From Beduini massiliensis (lineage in GTDB: Bacteria > Bacillota_I > Bacilli_A > Erysipelotrichales > Coprobacillaceae), in assembly GCF_000829905.1 (NCBI RefSeq), contig NZ_CDPP01000003.1, positions 62,001 through 126,000 on the forward strand: a stretch of DNA of 64,000 nucleotides. Reading direction: 5' to 3'. The notes below the pieces were generated by a model. The model had not been told where the DNA came from. It searched no databases and worked only from the letters and a program-made list of their open reading frames with translations. The stretch's first letter is position 1. Each line of letters starts with the position of its first letter. The translations under genes were made by a program, and so were the position numbers. Positions 25,869 through 33,593 of this stretch are shown in pieces.

Positions 25869-25894
25869 CATAGAACATAGGTAAGGATTCTATG
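25869..25894. repeat. Inverted repeat upstream of the Hpt gene
   Basis: CATAGAA and TTCTATG, perfect 7-bp arms 12 bases apart, lie 60 bp before the Hpt start. There is no T run, so it is not an obvious terminator. It could be an operator or an RNA hairpin in the leader. Confidence 0.4.
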
Positions 25895-25954
25895 CTTATT
25901 GATACTTTATGATAGAGTAAAATGAAAAGAAACAGAAGGAACGAGGAGATAAGT

Positions 25955-26308
25955 ATGGAACTAAAAGAAGTTTTAGAATCATTAGGAGTGGATTACGAAG
26001 TATTAAAAGAACGTTTTAGTTATAATGAAAATTTGTTAAGAAAATTCATCTTAAAATTTCCTGGTGATGATTGCTATCATCAATTGCAATTGGCTGTTGA
26101 GTCCGAAGATTATGAAACTATTATGAGGATGGCACATACGTTAAAAGGATTAGCTGCCAATCTCGGATTTGATCAACTGTCTTTTAAGTGTAATGATTTA
26201 GTTCAATATTTAAGAGAAAACGGCAGAGATGACGTCATTAAATTAAATCGAGCAATCGGTGAAGAATACAATAGGATCATTACCGGATTAGCATTAATTG
26301 ATGACTGA
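25955..26308 (+). CDS. Histidine phosphotransfer (Hpt) domain protein
   Basis: A 117-residue stand-alone Hpt protein, a relay that accepts a phosphoryl group on histidine and passes it between receiver domains. The signature is MAHTLKGLAANLGFDQL with His61 as the phospho-acceptor. The rest is a four-helix bundle in pattern. Start 25955 is 6 bases after ACGAGGAG. The upstream in-frame codons add only a basic stretch. It lies 18 bp before a gene whose product begins with a receiver domain, so the two are probably co-transcribed and partners. No hybrid histidine kinase is encoded in the window. Confidence 0.9.
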   Translation: MELKEVLESLGVDYEVLKERFSYNENLLRKFILKFPGDDCYHQLQLAVESEDYETIMRMAHTLKGLAANLGFDQLSFKCNDLVQYLRENGRDDVIKLNRAIGEEYNRIITGLALIDD

Positions 26309-26326
26309 TTAACGGCGGAATAGACA

Positions 26327-28474
26327 ATGATAAATAAAAAGACGAAGATATTGATAGTTGATGATATTGAATTGAATCGAGCTTTATTATGTGAGATGTT
26401 TCAGTCAAAATATGAAATTTTAGAAGCAGAAGATGGGAAAAGCGCACTTAGGATCATTGAACAAGAAAAAGATAATTTAGCGATTATTCTTCTTGATGTG
26501 GTAATGCCGATTATGGATGGCTTTAGTGTACTGGAGATCATGAACGAAAAGGGATGGATAGATTTTATACCCGTTATCATGATTACAGCCGAGGTATCGG
26601 ATAACGTCATGGGAAGTGGTTATGAATTAGGGGCAATGGATATCATTAATAAACCGTTCAATCCTAATATTGTCAATAAGCGTGTTGAAAACATTATTGA
26701 GAATTTTGCTTACAAGAATAGTCTGGAACAGATGGTAGAAAATCAAGCCCGCAAGATTCGTGAACAGTCAGAACGATTGCATGAAAATAATTTACGGTTG
26801 ATTGATGCCTTGAGTTCCATTATAGAATTTAAAAATACCGAGTCTGCACAACATGTTTTTAATATCCGTATCATTACGAAGATGCTGTTAAATAAATTGG
26901 TAGAAATTCGTACGGATTATCATTTAACGCAAAATCAAATTGAATTGATATCCGAAGCTGCGGCAATGCATGATATTGGGAAGATTGCAGTACCGGATTC
27001 TATTTTAAATAAGCCGGGAAAATTAACGCCGGAAGAATTTGAAGTCATCAAGGAACATACAATCAATGGGTGTGAAATATTGGAGCATATTGCGGGGATT
27101 AAAGAAATGGATTTCTATCATTATTGTTATGATATTTGCCGTCATCATCATGAAAAGTGGAACGGGAAAGGATATCCTGACGGACTGGTAGGAAATGAAA
27201 TATCAATTTGGGCACAGGCGGTTTCTTTAGCAGATGCCTACGATGCACTGACGAGTAAACGCGTATATAAAGATGCCTATTCCAGCGAAGTGGCTATGCA
27301 GATGATCTTAAATGAGGAATGCGGAGTATTTAACCCGGATCTGTTAGAATGTCTGATTCAGATTTTACCATTGCTTGCAGAAAAGAATGGGATTATCAAG
27401 AAGGATAATCCGGAGCCTATAGAGACAATAAAAGCTGAAAAACAAAAAAAACAGCCGATGGATGTTTCTGCCAGAACGCTGCGATTATTGGAAATGGAAC
27501 GTCAGAAATATAAAATTATCTCTGAGTTATCCGATGAAATCATCTTTGAATATGATAAAGAAAACGATAAGATCATTTTCTCTGAAGAATTTCATAAAAT
27601 TACCGGTAATGATACGATTGTTTTCGATTTGAAAAAGAAAGGCACATTGCTTCAATATATTAGGGAAGAAGACTATTATTTTATCATGTCCAAGGTTGAA
27701 GAATTATCTTTGGAAAATAAAATGCTGCATTTAGAGCTGCAATTGAATCTGAATGGAAATGGTTATGAATGGTACAGTGTTCGGATTTCAGGATTATGGG
27801 ATATCAGTTATGAAGTGAAATGTATGGGATATGTTGGAAAGATTGTAAATATTGAAGATGAGAAACAAAAAAGTATCGAACTCGAAAAAGCTGCGAATTA
27901 TGATTCCTTAACTAAAATTTTTAATCGTCACGCAGTCGAAACGATTATTTCCGATTATCTTAAAACAGCATCCTCTGCCGCAGTCTGCTTTATTGATATC
28001 GATAATTTTAAAATGGTTAATGATCATTACGGTCATATTTTTGGGGATAATGTTTTGAAGCGTATTGCGACAATCGTGCAGAAGAATTTAAAGGAAAAAG
28101 AGGTTGTAGGGCGATTAGGCGGAGATGAATTCGTGGTGTATATACATGATTACGAAACAAAAGAAGCTCTCCATCAGCGTTTAGAAATCTTGCGAGCTGA
28201 ACTTAAAATGGAATTGAATGATTTTGTCTTATCGGGCAGTTTAGGGGTATCTTTTTATCCGGAAAACGGAAAGGACTATCGTGAATTGCTTTATAAAGCC
28301 GATCAAGCATTATACTATTCAAAATATCATGGAAAAGATGTTTGTCATTACTATAGTAAAGAATGTGAAAATATTCCGTTTCGCTCATTAGTATCCAATG
28401 TTGATGATTATGGAGATGAAGTGGATTATATCGGTCAATTGCTGAAGCTGAAAGGGGACTCTTCCTCTAAATAG
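26327..28474 (+). CDS. Receiver-HD-GYP-PAS-GGDEF signalling protein
   Basis: A 715-residue cytoplasmic protein with four modules. The receiver domain is residues about 5-125, with phospho-acceptor Asp57 (ILLDVVMPIMDGF) and Lys in INKPFNP. The HD-GYP phosphodiesterase domain covers about 150-335, with His215-Asp216 in AAAMHDIGKIAVPD, and GYP at 282-284 in WNGKGYPDGL. A PAS-like segment spans about 395-515. The GGDEF domain has intact GGDEF at 598-602. It thus appears able both to make and to degrade cyclic-di-GMP (or a related dinucleotide) under phosphorylation control. The adjacent Hpt gene is the likely phosphate source or sink. Confidence 0.93.
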   Translation: MINKKTKILIVDDIELNRALLCEMFQSKYEILEAEDGKSALRIIEQEKDNLAIILLDVVMPIMDGFSVLEIMNEKGWIDFIPVIMITAEVSDNVMGSGYELGAMDIINKPFNPNIVNKRVENIIENFAYKNSLEQMVENQARKIREQSERLHENNLRLIDALSSIIEFKNTESAQHVFNIRIITKMLLNKLVEIRTDYHLTQNQIELISEAAAMHDIGKIAVPDSILNKPGKLTPEEFEVIKEHTINGCEILEHIAGIKEMDFYHYCYDICRHHHEKWNGKGYPDGLVGNEISIWAQAVSLADAYDALTSKRVYKDAYSSEVAMQMILNEECGVFNPDLLECLIQILPLLAEKNGIIKKDNPEPIETIKAEKQKKQPMDVSARTLRLLEMERQKYKIISELSDEIIFEYDKENDKIIFSEEFHKITGNDTIVFDLKKKGTLLQYIREEDYYFIMSKVEELSLENKMLHLELQLNLNGNGYEWYSVRISGLWDISYEVKCMGYVGKIVNIEDEKQKSIELEKAANYDSLTKIFNRHAVETIISDYLKTASSAAVCFIDIDNFKMVNDHYGHIFGDNVLKRIATIVQKNLKEKEVVGRLGGDEFVVYIHDYETKEALHQRLEILRAELKMELNDFVLSGSLGVSFYPENGKDYRELLYKADQALYYSKYHGKDVCHYYSKECENIPFRSLVSNVDDYGDEVDYIGQLLKLKGDSSSK

Positions 28475-28536
28475 CAAAAATAACGCATAAGCAGAATGTA
28501 TATGAATAATAAGAACAAAAAGGGGGACGGATACAT

Positions 28537-28806
28537 ATGTTTATTCTATTTAAAAAGGAATTATTTGTTGGCAGCAAGGAACAGTGTCTGCAGATTGTAT
28601 CAAAATTAAATACTGGTAATATTAAGTATACGATGAAAAAACGTAATCCGGGTTCTAATTTTACCCCTTTTAGAGCGGGATCTTATGGAATGGTTGGCGG
28701 TGAGAGAGCCTTTCAAAGAAAAGGGTTGGATATGCGTGACTTGTATGTTTTGTATGTTCGCTATCAGGATTTAGAGGAAGCGGCTTATTTGATGAATAAA
28801 TCCTAG
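28537..28806 (+). CDS. Small protein, possibly DUF2007-like
   Basis: An 89-residue soluble protein with a good ribosome site (AAAGGGGGACG). It begins MFILFKKELFVGSKEQCLQIV and ends in YVLYVRYQDLEEAAYLMN. This beta-alpha-beta pattern, LFVG...IKY...YVLYVR, is reminiscent of small DUF2007-type putative signal-transducing proteins, but the match is by eye only. The middle is Gly/Arg/Phe-rich (PGSNFTPFRAGSYG). It follows the REC-HD-GYP-GGDEF gene by 62 bp. No function is assigned. Confidence 0.5.
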   Translation: MFILFKKELFVGSKEQCLQIVSKLNTGNIKYTMKKRNPGSNFTPFRAGSYGMVGGERAFQRKGLDMRDLYVLYVRYQDLEEAAYLMNKS

Positions 28807-28934
28807 AATGACTTTTATTAAAAATAGACAGGGTTTAAATTAAAATGATGTTTTATTTTAAATGATTGCTTTGATTATTTAAAGGTTAAGCATCGTTCAT
28901 TGCATAAATTTATTTTATATTGGAGAATATTAAA

Positions 28935-29651
28935 ATGATCAAAAGACTTAAGGTAATTATTTTATTTACCGTTATGTTGGGAGTAGCAGGATGTCAAAAA
29001 AATAAAGTGATACCTGCTTATAATTCCGGAATTACAGGCGTCGATATTAATGAATTAACGACAGAAAATATAATTCTTCCAGATTATCAATTAGTATCTG
29101 AGGCCAGACAGATGTCATCGTCATTATCTTTAGATGAGCTCATCAATAAATCTGATATTATTGTCAAAGGAACAATAGAAAAAATATATTTTAATAATTA
29201 TGCGTATTTTGATTGTTTCCTGACAGAAGTTTATAAAGGCGACTTAGAAGAAAAGGCGATGATGACTATAAATACCGGGCAGGAATTCTGGAATATCAAC
29301 AGCAGAAAAAAGGATTTGGGAGAACGTGATCCTTATGAGATGAATGGGTCTTCTGTTGATTATTATGGCATTGATATTGACCATCGGGAATTTAGTGATA
29401 CCGATTATTTAGATTACTGCGGTATTGATATGTTTGAACTTTGGCAGAACAAGGATCAAGAATATATTTTTTTCTTGAAAGACGGAAGAAAAGCAAAAGG
29501 GTATAACGGGTCAACTCCAATACATTTTGCGGCTGATGCATATTACTTTTTATTTGAAAAGACAACAGATGATCACTATGCCAATAAAGAGAATCGCTAT
29601 CTTGATTTAACGCCGATAAAGTTTAACAGCCAAGATTTGGTGAATCAATGA
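28935..29651 (+). CDS. Lipoprotein of unknown function
   Basis: A 238-residue lipoprotein. The signal peptide ends in the lipobox GVAGC. The mature part contains SLDELINKSDIIVKGTIEKI, followed by VYKGDLEEKAMMTI, a pattern seen in small beta-barrel extracellular domains of Firmicutes lipoproteins, but no named family is recognised with confidence. The ATG at 28935 lies 9 bases after GGAG; an in-frame TTG at 28920 is less likely. It is a single gene between the signalling island and the cotJ operon, followed by two hairpins. Confidence 0.72.
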   Translation: MIKRLKVIILFTVMLGVAGCQKNKVIPAYNSGITGVDINELTTENIILPDYQLVSEARQMSSSLSLDELINKSDIIVKGTIEKIYFNNYAYFDCFLTEVYKGDLEEKAMMTINTGQEFWNINSRKKDLGERDPYEMNGSSVDYYGIDIDHREFSDTDYLDYCGIDMFELWQNKDQEYIFFLKDGRKAKGYNGSTPIHFAADAYYFLFEKTTDDHYANKENRYLDLTPIKFNSQDLVNQ

Positions 29652-29668
29652 GCTTTTAAAAACTCATT

Positions 29669-29700
29669 GATATTGGAACTGATTCTTTAGTTCCAATATC
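29669..29700. repeat. Perfect 12-bp inverted repeat after the lipoprotein gene
   Basis: GATATTGGAACT and AGTTCCAATATC, perfect 12-bp arms with an 8-base loop and no T tail. It could stabilise the 3' end of the lipoprotein mRNA ahead of the true terminator. Confidence 0.7.
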
Positions 29701-29720
29701 CGTGATAATACGTCCATATA

Positions 29721-29760
29721 AAAAAGGATTAATCTTCGTTTTCATAGATTAATCCTTTTT
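29721..29760. terminator. Bidirectional terminator between the lipoprotein and cotJC
   Basis: AAAAAGGATTAATC and GATTAATCCTTTTT form a perfect 14-bp stem with a 12-base loop and T/A runs on both sides, suiting both convergent transcripts. Confidence 0.88.
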
Positions 29761-29762
29761 GG

Positions 29763-30350
29763 TTACCAGTTATTTAATTTACAGTCTTTTTTTCCGTATC
29801 CTTTTTCCAGATAGTAATTGTAAAGTTCTAAGAATCGCTGATAGTGAACAATTTCACGTTGTCTTAAGAAAGACAATGGTGCAAGTATTTCCGGATTATC
29901 AGTTAAATCCATCAGATTTTCATATACCGCACGGGCTTTTTGTTCCGCCGCCATATCTTCCGCTAAATCAGCAATTGGGTCACCGGTAACAGCGAAATAA
30001 TCGACTTTGAATGGTACTCCTTGAGCATTAACCGGATACAAGGCACGTCCATGTTCAGTGTAATGTCCTTCTAATCCAGCAGCCTTAATTTCCTCGATTG
30101 TTGCCCCTTCCATCAGTTGGTAAACCATCGCTGAAATCATTTCCATATGCGCCATTTCTTCAGTACCGATATCGGTCAGTAAAGCGCGTCCTCTTTCATC
30201 CGGCATTGTATATCTTTGAGTTAAATAACGTAATAGGGCAGCTAATTCACCGTTTGACCCTCCAAACTGAGTGATGATATACTTTGCCATCTGTAAATCC
30301 TTGTGTTTGATATTTACAGGGTATTGCAGTGTTTTCTCATATTTCCACAT
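29763..30350 (-). CDS. cotJC: Spore coat protein CotJC (manganese catalase family)
   Basis: A 195-residue protein of the CotJC/manganese-catalase ferritin-like family, found in the inner layers of the spore coat. The four-helix di-metal pattern is visible: LAALLRYLTQRY with Glu upstream (GGSNGELAALL), EEMAHMEMI, then a long second half with AAEQKARAVYENL and REIVHYQRFLEL, whose Glu-xx-His pairs are the expected metal ligands. The length and the ending (YGKKDCKLNNW) match the family. It lies 12 bp after the CotJA/CotJB-like gene on the minus strand, giving the usual cotJ order. Spore-specific expression is inferred from the family. Confidence 0.93.
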   Translation of the reverse strand: MWKYEKTLQYPVNIKHKDLQMAKYIITQFGGSNGELAALLRYLTQRYTMPDERGRALLTDIGTEEMAHMEMISAMVYQLMEGATIEEIKAAGLEGHYTEHGRALYPVNAQGVPFKVDYFAVTGDPIADLAEDMAAEQKARAVYENLMDLTDNPEILAPLSFLRQREIVHYQRFLELYNYYLEKGYGKKDCKLNNW

Positions 30351-30362
30351 AGTTGTCTCCTT

Positions 30363-30989
30363 TTATTTATTTTCCCATGGCCAGGGTGAATGAATCCACA
30401 TCCAATGATTTGTAGGATTACAGTTATCTACAAATAATGGACGGTACTGTTTTGTATACTGGCTTAATAATTTTTTGTACATCTCATCATATTGATTGAA
30501 TAATTGAATCAGTTTTTCGTTTTTAGGATCATTATCCAATAATAGATTTAATTCATGTGCAGCAAATTGGAAAGCCAATACTTGATATAATAATGATTGT
30601 TCCTGATTACATGCCTGTAATGGGAAGTTACTGAATCCGCAGTATGGATCATATAATCCTTCATACAGGTTTCCAAGCATAAATGCCGTATCCACTTGAA
30701 ATAATGGATAGTTTTTACCAAGGGGAATGCAGCTGACGCTTTTCTTTTCTTTAGCTGGATTACACATAGCTTTATCCGGTTGTGGCTTTTGTGTTGTTTG
30801 CATTTGCATACATTGAGCCTGTTGTGGTGCCTGCTGAGCCTGCATTTGCCCCATGCATTGATTCATTTGCGGTCCCTGCATTTGTGTGATTGCCTGCTGC
30901 ATTGGACTGTCGCAGCCACAAACTTTAGGCATTTCATTTTGACATTGTCCACCCATCATCATTTGTGTTAAATCTTCATAATAATTCAT
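30363..30989 (-). CDS. CotJA-CotJB fusion-like spore coat protein
   Basis: A 208-residue protein that appears to join the two small coat proteins usually made separately. Residues about 1-85 are an unusual Gln/Met/Cys-rich tail with repeated CM and MQ steps. Residues about 86-125 resemble CotJA (IPLGKNYPLFQ to YEGLYDPY). Residues about 130-208 resemble CotJB: helical FAAHELNLLLDNDPKNEKLI, NQYDEMYKKLL, and the tryptophan-rich end NHWMWIHSPWPWENK. RBS AAGGAGG precedes the ATG, and cotJC follows. The Cys/Met-rich head could crosslink or bind metal; that is inference. No stop codon or frame break separates the two parts. Confidence 0.78.
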   Translation of the reverse strand: MNYYEDLTQMMMGGQCQNEMPKVCGCDSPMQQAITQMQGPQMNQCMGQMQAQQAPQQAQCMQMQTTQKPQPDKAMCNPAKEKKSVSCIPLGKNYPLFQVDTAFMLGNLYEGLYDPYCGFSNFPLQACNQEQSLLYQVLAFQFAAHELNLLLDNDPKNEKLIQLFNQYDEMYKKLLSQYTKQYRPLFVDNCNPTNHWMWIHSPWPWENK

Positions 30990-31029
30990 ATTTTGCCTCC
31001 TTCAATGTAGTCTATTAAAAAGTCAATAA

Positions 31030-31058
31030 AATGTATAGTTAAATTGTACTAGATATGT
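31030..31058 (-). promoter_or_regulatory. Candidate sigma-E-type sporulation promoter of the cotJ operon
   Basis: On the minus strand ACATATC (31058-31052), a 14-bp spacer, then TATACATT (31037-31030). This resembles the Bacillus sigma-E pattern (KMATATT, 14 bp, CATACAHT) with a few mismatches. It lies about 40 bp upstream of the first cotJ gene. Confidence 0.45.
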
Positions 31059-31113
31059 ATTAATATATTAAATTATGATATGATAAAACCAAAGAGACGG
31101 GAAGGTGGAATCT

Positions 31114-32007
31114 ATGTATTTAGTGTTTGATATTGGTGGGACAGCCATAAAATATGCGTATTTAAACGAGGAAGGAACGATTTTAGAGCGACATGAATTT
31201 CTTTCAAATTCATTACATACGCTATCAGAATTTATTGAAAGTTTGAGTCAAATTTATCATGAAAGAACATATGATGTAGACGGTATTGCATTAGCGTGTC
31301 CGGGGGTTATCGATGCGCAAAATGGGAAAATTTTAGTCATCTCAGCATATCCGTATTTGAATGAAGTATGTTTGACAGAAGAACTTTCCAAAGCGTGTGG
31401 TGGAATAAAAGTGACATTGGAAAATGATGGAAAGTGTGCTGGATTAGCAGAAGCCTGGATTGGGAATGCATCGGCATATCAAGATTCCATTGTCGTTGTA
31501 TTCGGAACCGGAATCGGTGGTGCTATTATCAAAAATAAAGCAGTTCATCATGGTGGGCATCGTCTTGCCGGAGAAATCAGCACCATTATTTCGGATTATG
31601 ATGTTTCACAAAATAAATTTATAACGTGGGCAGATACTTCTTCAACAAAAGCGTTATGCCAAATCACAGCTAATCGCTTGAATTTGCCAGTATCAGAAGT
31701 GAACGGTTATTTTATTTTTGAAAGAGCGGAGCAAAATGATCCGATTGTACTGGAAATATTGGATCAATTCTATATGGATGTGGCGGTACAGCTTTATAAT
31801 CTGCAATATATGTATGATCCGGAAATTATATGTCTAGGCGGAGGGATCAGCAAACAGCCGAGAGTTCTGGATGGGGTTCAAAAAGCGTTGGAGCACATCT
31901 ATAACGTAACAAAGAAACAGCTGCTCATTCCTAAAGTGACAACCTGTAAATATTATAATGATGCCAATTTAATCGGAGCATTATATCACTTTAAACAAAT
32001 ACGATAA
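31114..32007 (+). CDS. ROK family protein (sugar kinase-like)
   Basis: A 297-residue ROK protein without a helix-turn-helix, so more likely a sugar kinase than a repressor. The phosphate-binding motif DIGGTAIKYA is at the N-terminus, and ENDGKCAGLAE, FGTGIGGAI and the active-site GHRLAGEIS follow. The zinc-binding CxCGxxGC motif of most ROK proteins is absent: after GEIS comes TIISDYDVSQNKF without cysteines. The start at 31114 is used because GAAGGTGG lies just before it; a GTG at 31105 overlaps that site. It is a single gene ended by a hairpin. Substrate is unknown. Confidence 0.85.
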   Translation: MYLVFDIGGTAIKYAYLNEEGTILERHEFLSNSLHTLSEFIESLSQIYHERTYDVDGIALACPGVIDAQNGKILVISAYPYLNEVCLTEELSKACGGIKVTLENDGKCAGLAEAWIGNASAYQDSIVVVFGTGIGGAIIKNKAVHHGGHRLAGEISTIISDYDVSQNKFITWADTSSTKALCQITANRLNLPVSEVNGYFIFERAEQNDPIVLEILDQFYMDVAVQLYNLQYMYDPEIICLGGGISKQPRVLDGVQKALEHIYNVTKKQLLIPKVTTCKYYNDANLIGALYHFKQIR

Positions 32008-32013
32008 ATAAAA

Positions 32014-32036
32014 GAAAGGGTGCATGCACCTTTTTC
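32014..32036 (+). terminator. Terminator after the ROK gene
   Basis: AAAGGGTG-CATG-CACCTTTTT, a short GC stem with flanking A/T pairing and a T run. Confidence 0.75.
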
Positions 32037-32089
32037 TTTTTATTCCATGTATTTTGTGGTAATATTTTTGTTATATGAGGAGGGATAAT

Positions 32090-33364
32090 ATGTCAGAATA
32101 TAAATTTGAAACATTACAAGTACATGCTGGACAACATATCGATCCAACGACAAAAGCAACCGGAGTGCCTTTATGTTTATCTAACGCCTTTACTTTTGAC
32201 GATGCGGATCAGGCAGCACGTATCTTTGCATTAGAAGAAGGGGGATACTTCTATTCACGTCTATCTAATCCGACGGTTACGGCTTTACAAGAAAGAATGG
32301 CAGCTTTGGAAGGCGGAGTAGGGGCTGTTGCATATGCATCAGGTACAGCAGCTATCATGGGAACAATCATGACCATTTTGCAAAGCGGAGATGAAATTTT
32401 AGCGGCGAATAACCTGTATGGAGGAACGATTGGTTCTTTATCCGGAACGATGGTTGGAATGGGCTTTACAACCCATTTGTTTAATCCTAAAGATTTAGAT
32501 GGAATGGAAAAAATGATCAATGATAAGACAAAAATGATCTTTGTTGAATCTGTAGGGAATCCTAACGCAGACATTATTGATTTTGATAAAGTGAGTGCTA
32601 TCGCCAAAAAATACGGTATTGTATTTGTTGTGGATAATACAACACCGACACCTTATTTGTTTAGACCAATCGAACATGGTGCGGATATCGTTGTATACTC
32701 TACAACCAAATATTTAGCCGGTCACGGAAATGTGATGGGTGGAGTTGTAGTGGACAGTGGTAAATTTGATTGGCATAACCCACGTTATCCACTGTTTACA
32801 CAACCGGATAAAGCTTATCACGATATCGTATATGCAGACCTAAATGAAGGGGCTTTAACGACTAAAATGGTTGCGAAAACATTGCGTGATTTAGGAGCAT
32901 GTATGTCACCGTTTAATGCTTATATGACATTATTAGGTTTAGAAACATTATCATTAAGAATGAAACAGCACGTTAAAAATTCACGAGAAGTTGCTAAATT
33001 CTTAGAAGAATGTGAAGATGTAGAATGGGTAAGTTATCCTGAATTACCTAGCCATCCTGACCACGAACTTGCGAAAAAGTATTTCCCTAATGGATTTGGT
33101 GGTTTATATACTTTTGGCGTTAAAGGTGGAATTGATGGGGGTAAAACAGTCATCAACAACATTAAGCTAATCATTCATGTAACAAACTTTGCGGATTCAA
33201 GAACATTATTGACACATCCGGCAAGTACAACGCATGCACAGATGAGCGAAGAAGAACGTCAAGCGGCAAGTGTTAAGCAAGAAACATTACGTATTTCTAT
33301 TGGCTTGGAAGATTCAGAAGATATTATTAATGATTTAAAACAAGCGTTTGCCTGTATTAAATAA
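32090..33364 (+). CDS. metY: O-acetylhomoserine sulfhydrylase-type PLP enzyme
   Basis: A 424-residue member of the Cys/Met metabolism PLP family, closest in length and motifs to O-acetylhomoserine aminocarboxypropyltransferase (MetY). MetY makes homocysteine from O-acetylhomoserine and sulfide. The start matches the group (FETLQVHAGQ), YFYSRLSNPTVTALQERMAALEGG follows, and the PLP lysine is in VVYSTTKYLAGHG. The end has HPASTTHAQMSEEERQAA and LRISIGLED. A methionine gamma-lyase or cysteine synthase activity cannot be excluded. RBS GAGGAGGG precedes the ATG at 32090. It is a single-gene unit with a terminator; no S-box leader was seen. Confidence 0.88.
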   Translation: MSEYKFETLQVHAGQHIDPTTKATGVPLCLSNAFTFDDADQAARIFALEEGGYFYSRLSNPTVTALQERMAALEGGVGAVAYASGTAAIMGTIMTILQSGDEILAANNLYGGTIGSLSGTMVGMGFTTHLFNPKDLDGMEKMINDKTKMIFVESVGNPNADIIDFDKVSAIAKKYGIVFVVDNTTPTPYLFRPIEHGADIVVYSTTKYLAGHGNVMGGVVVDSGKFDWHNPRYPLFTQPDKAYHDIVYADLNEGALTTKMVAKTLRDLGACMSPFNAYMTLLGLETLSLRMKQHVKNSREVAKFLEECEDVEWVSYPELPSHPDHELAKKYFPNGFGGLYTFGVKGGIDGGKTVINNIKLIIHVTNFADSRTLLTHPASTTHAQMSEEERQAASVKQETLRISIGLEDSEDIINDLKQAFACIK

Positions 33365-33368
33365 AACA

Positions 33369-33397
33369 AAGTCCTTCGATAATTCGGAGGACTTTTT
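33369..33397. terminator. Terminator after metY, shared with the convergent small ORF
   Basis: AAGTCCTTCGA and TCGGAGGACTT pair across a 4-base loop (one G-U pair), followed by TTTT. It overlaps the stop codon of the minus-strand 34-aa ORF. Confidence 0.8.
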
Positions 33398-33500
33398 AAT
33401 GTTCTTCATAAATAAAATAATAGATCAAATAAGCTAATATACTAAAAAACATGGTAAAGCCTAAAAACATAATAGAAGCTTTTGATTTTGATGTAATCAT
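33396..33500 (-). CDS. Small single-pass membrane protein (34 aa)
   Basis: A 34-codon ORF with an excellent ribosome site, AGGAGGA, 7 bases before its ATG. The product is a short basic N-terminus (MITSKSKAS), a hydrophobic helix of about 20 residues rich in Phe, Leu and Ile, and a short tail ending YEEH. It lies downstream of the ABC-permease gene on the same strand but is separated by 93 bp, so it may have its own promoter. No family is recognised. The strong RBS, clear membrane helix and terminator make it a likely real gene, although short. Confidence 0.6.
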   Translation of the reverse strand: MITSKSKASIMFLGFTMFFSILAYLIYYFIYEEH

Positions 33501-33593
33501 GATTTGTCCTCCTATGAAATAGAATACTCTATGAATATCAAAAAAAGATGAGTATAATATGTTCAAATGAGGAATAAATAGTTTTCATATAAT

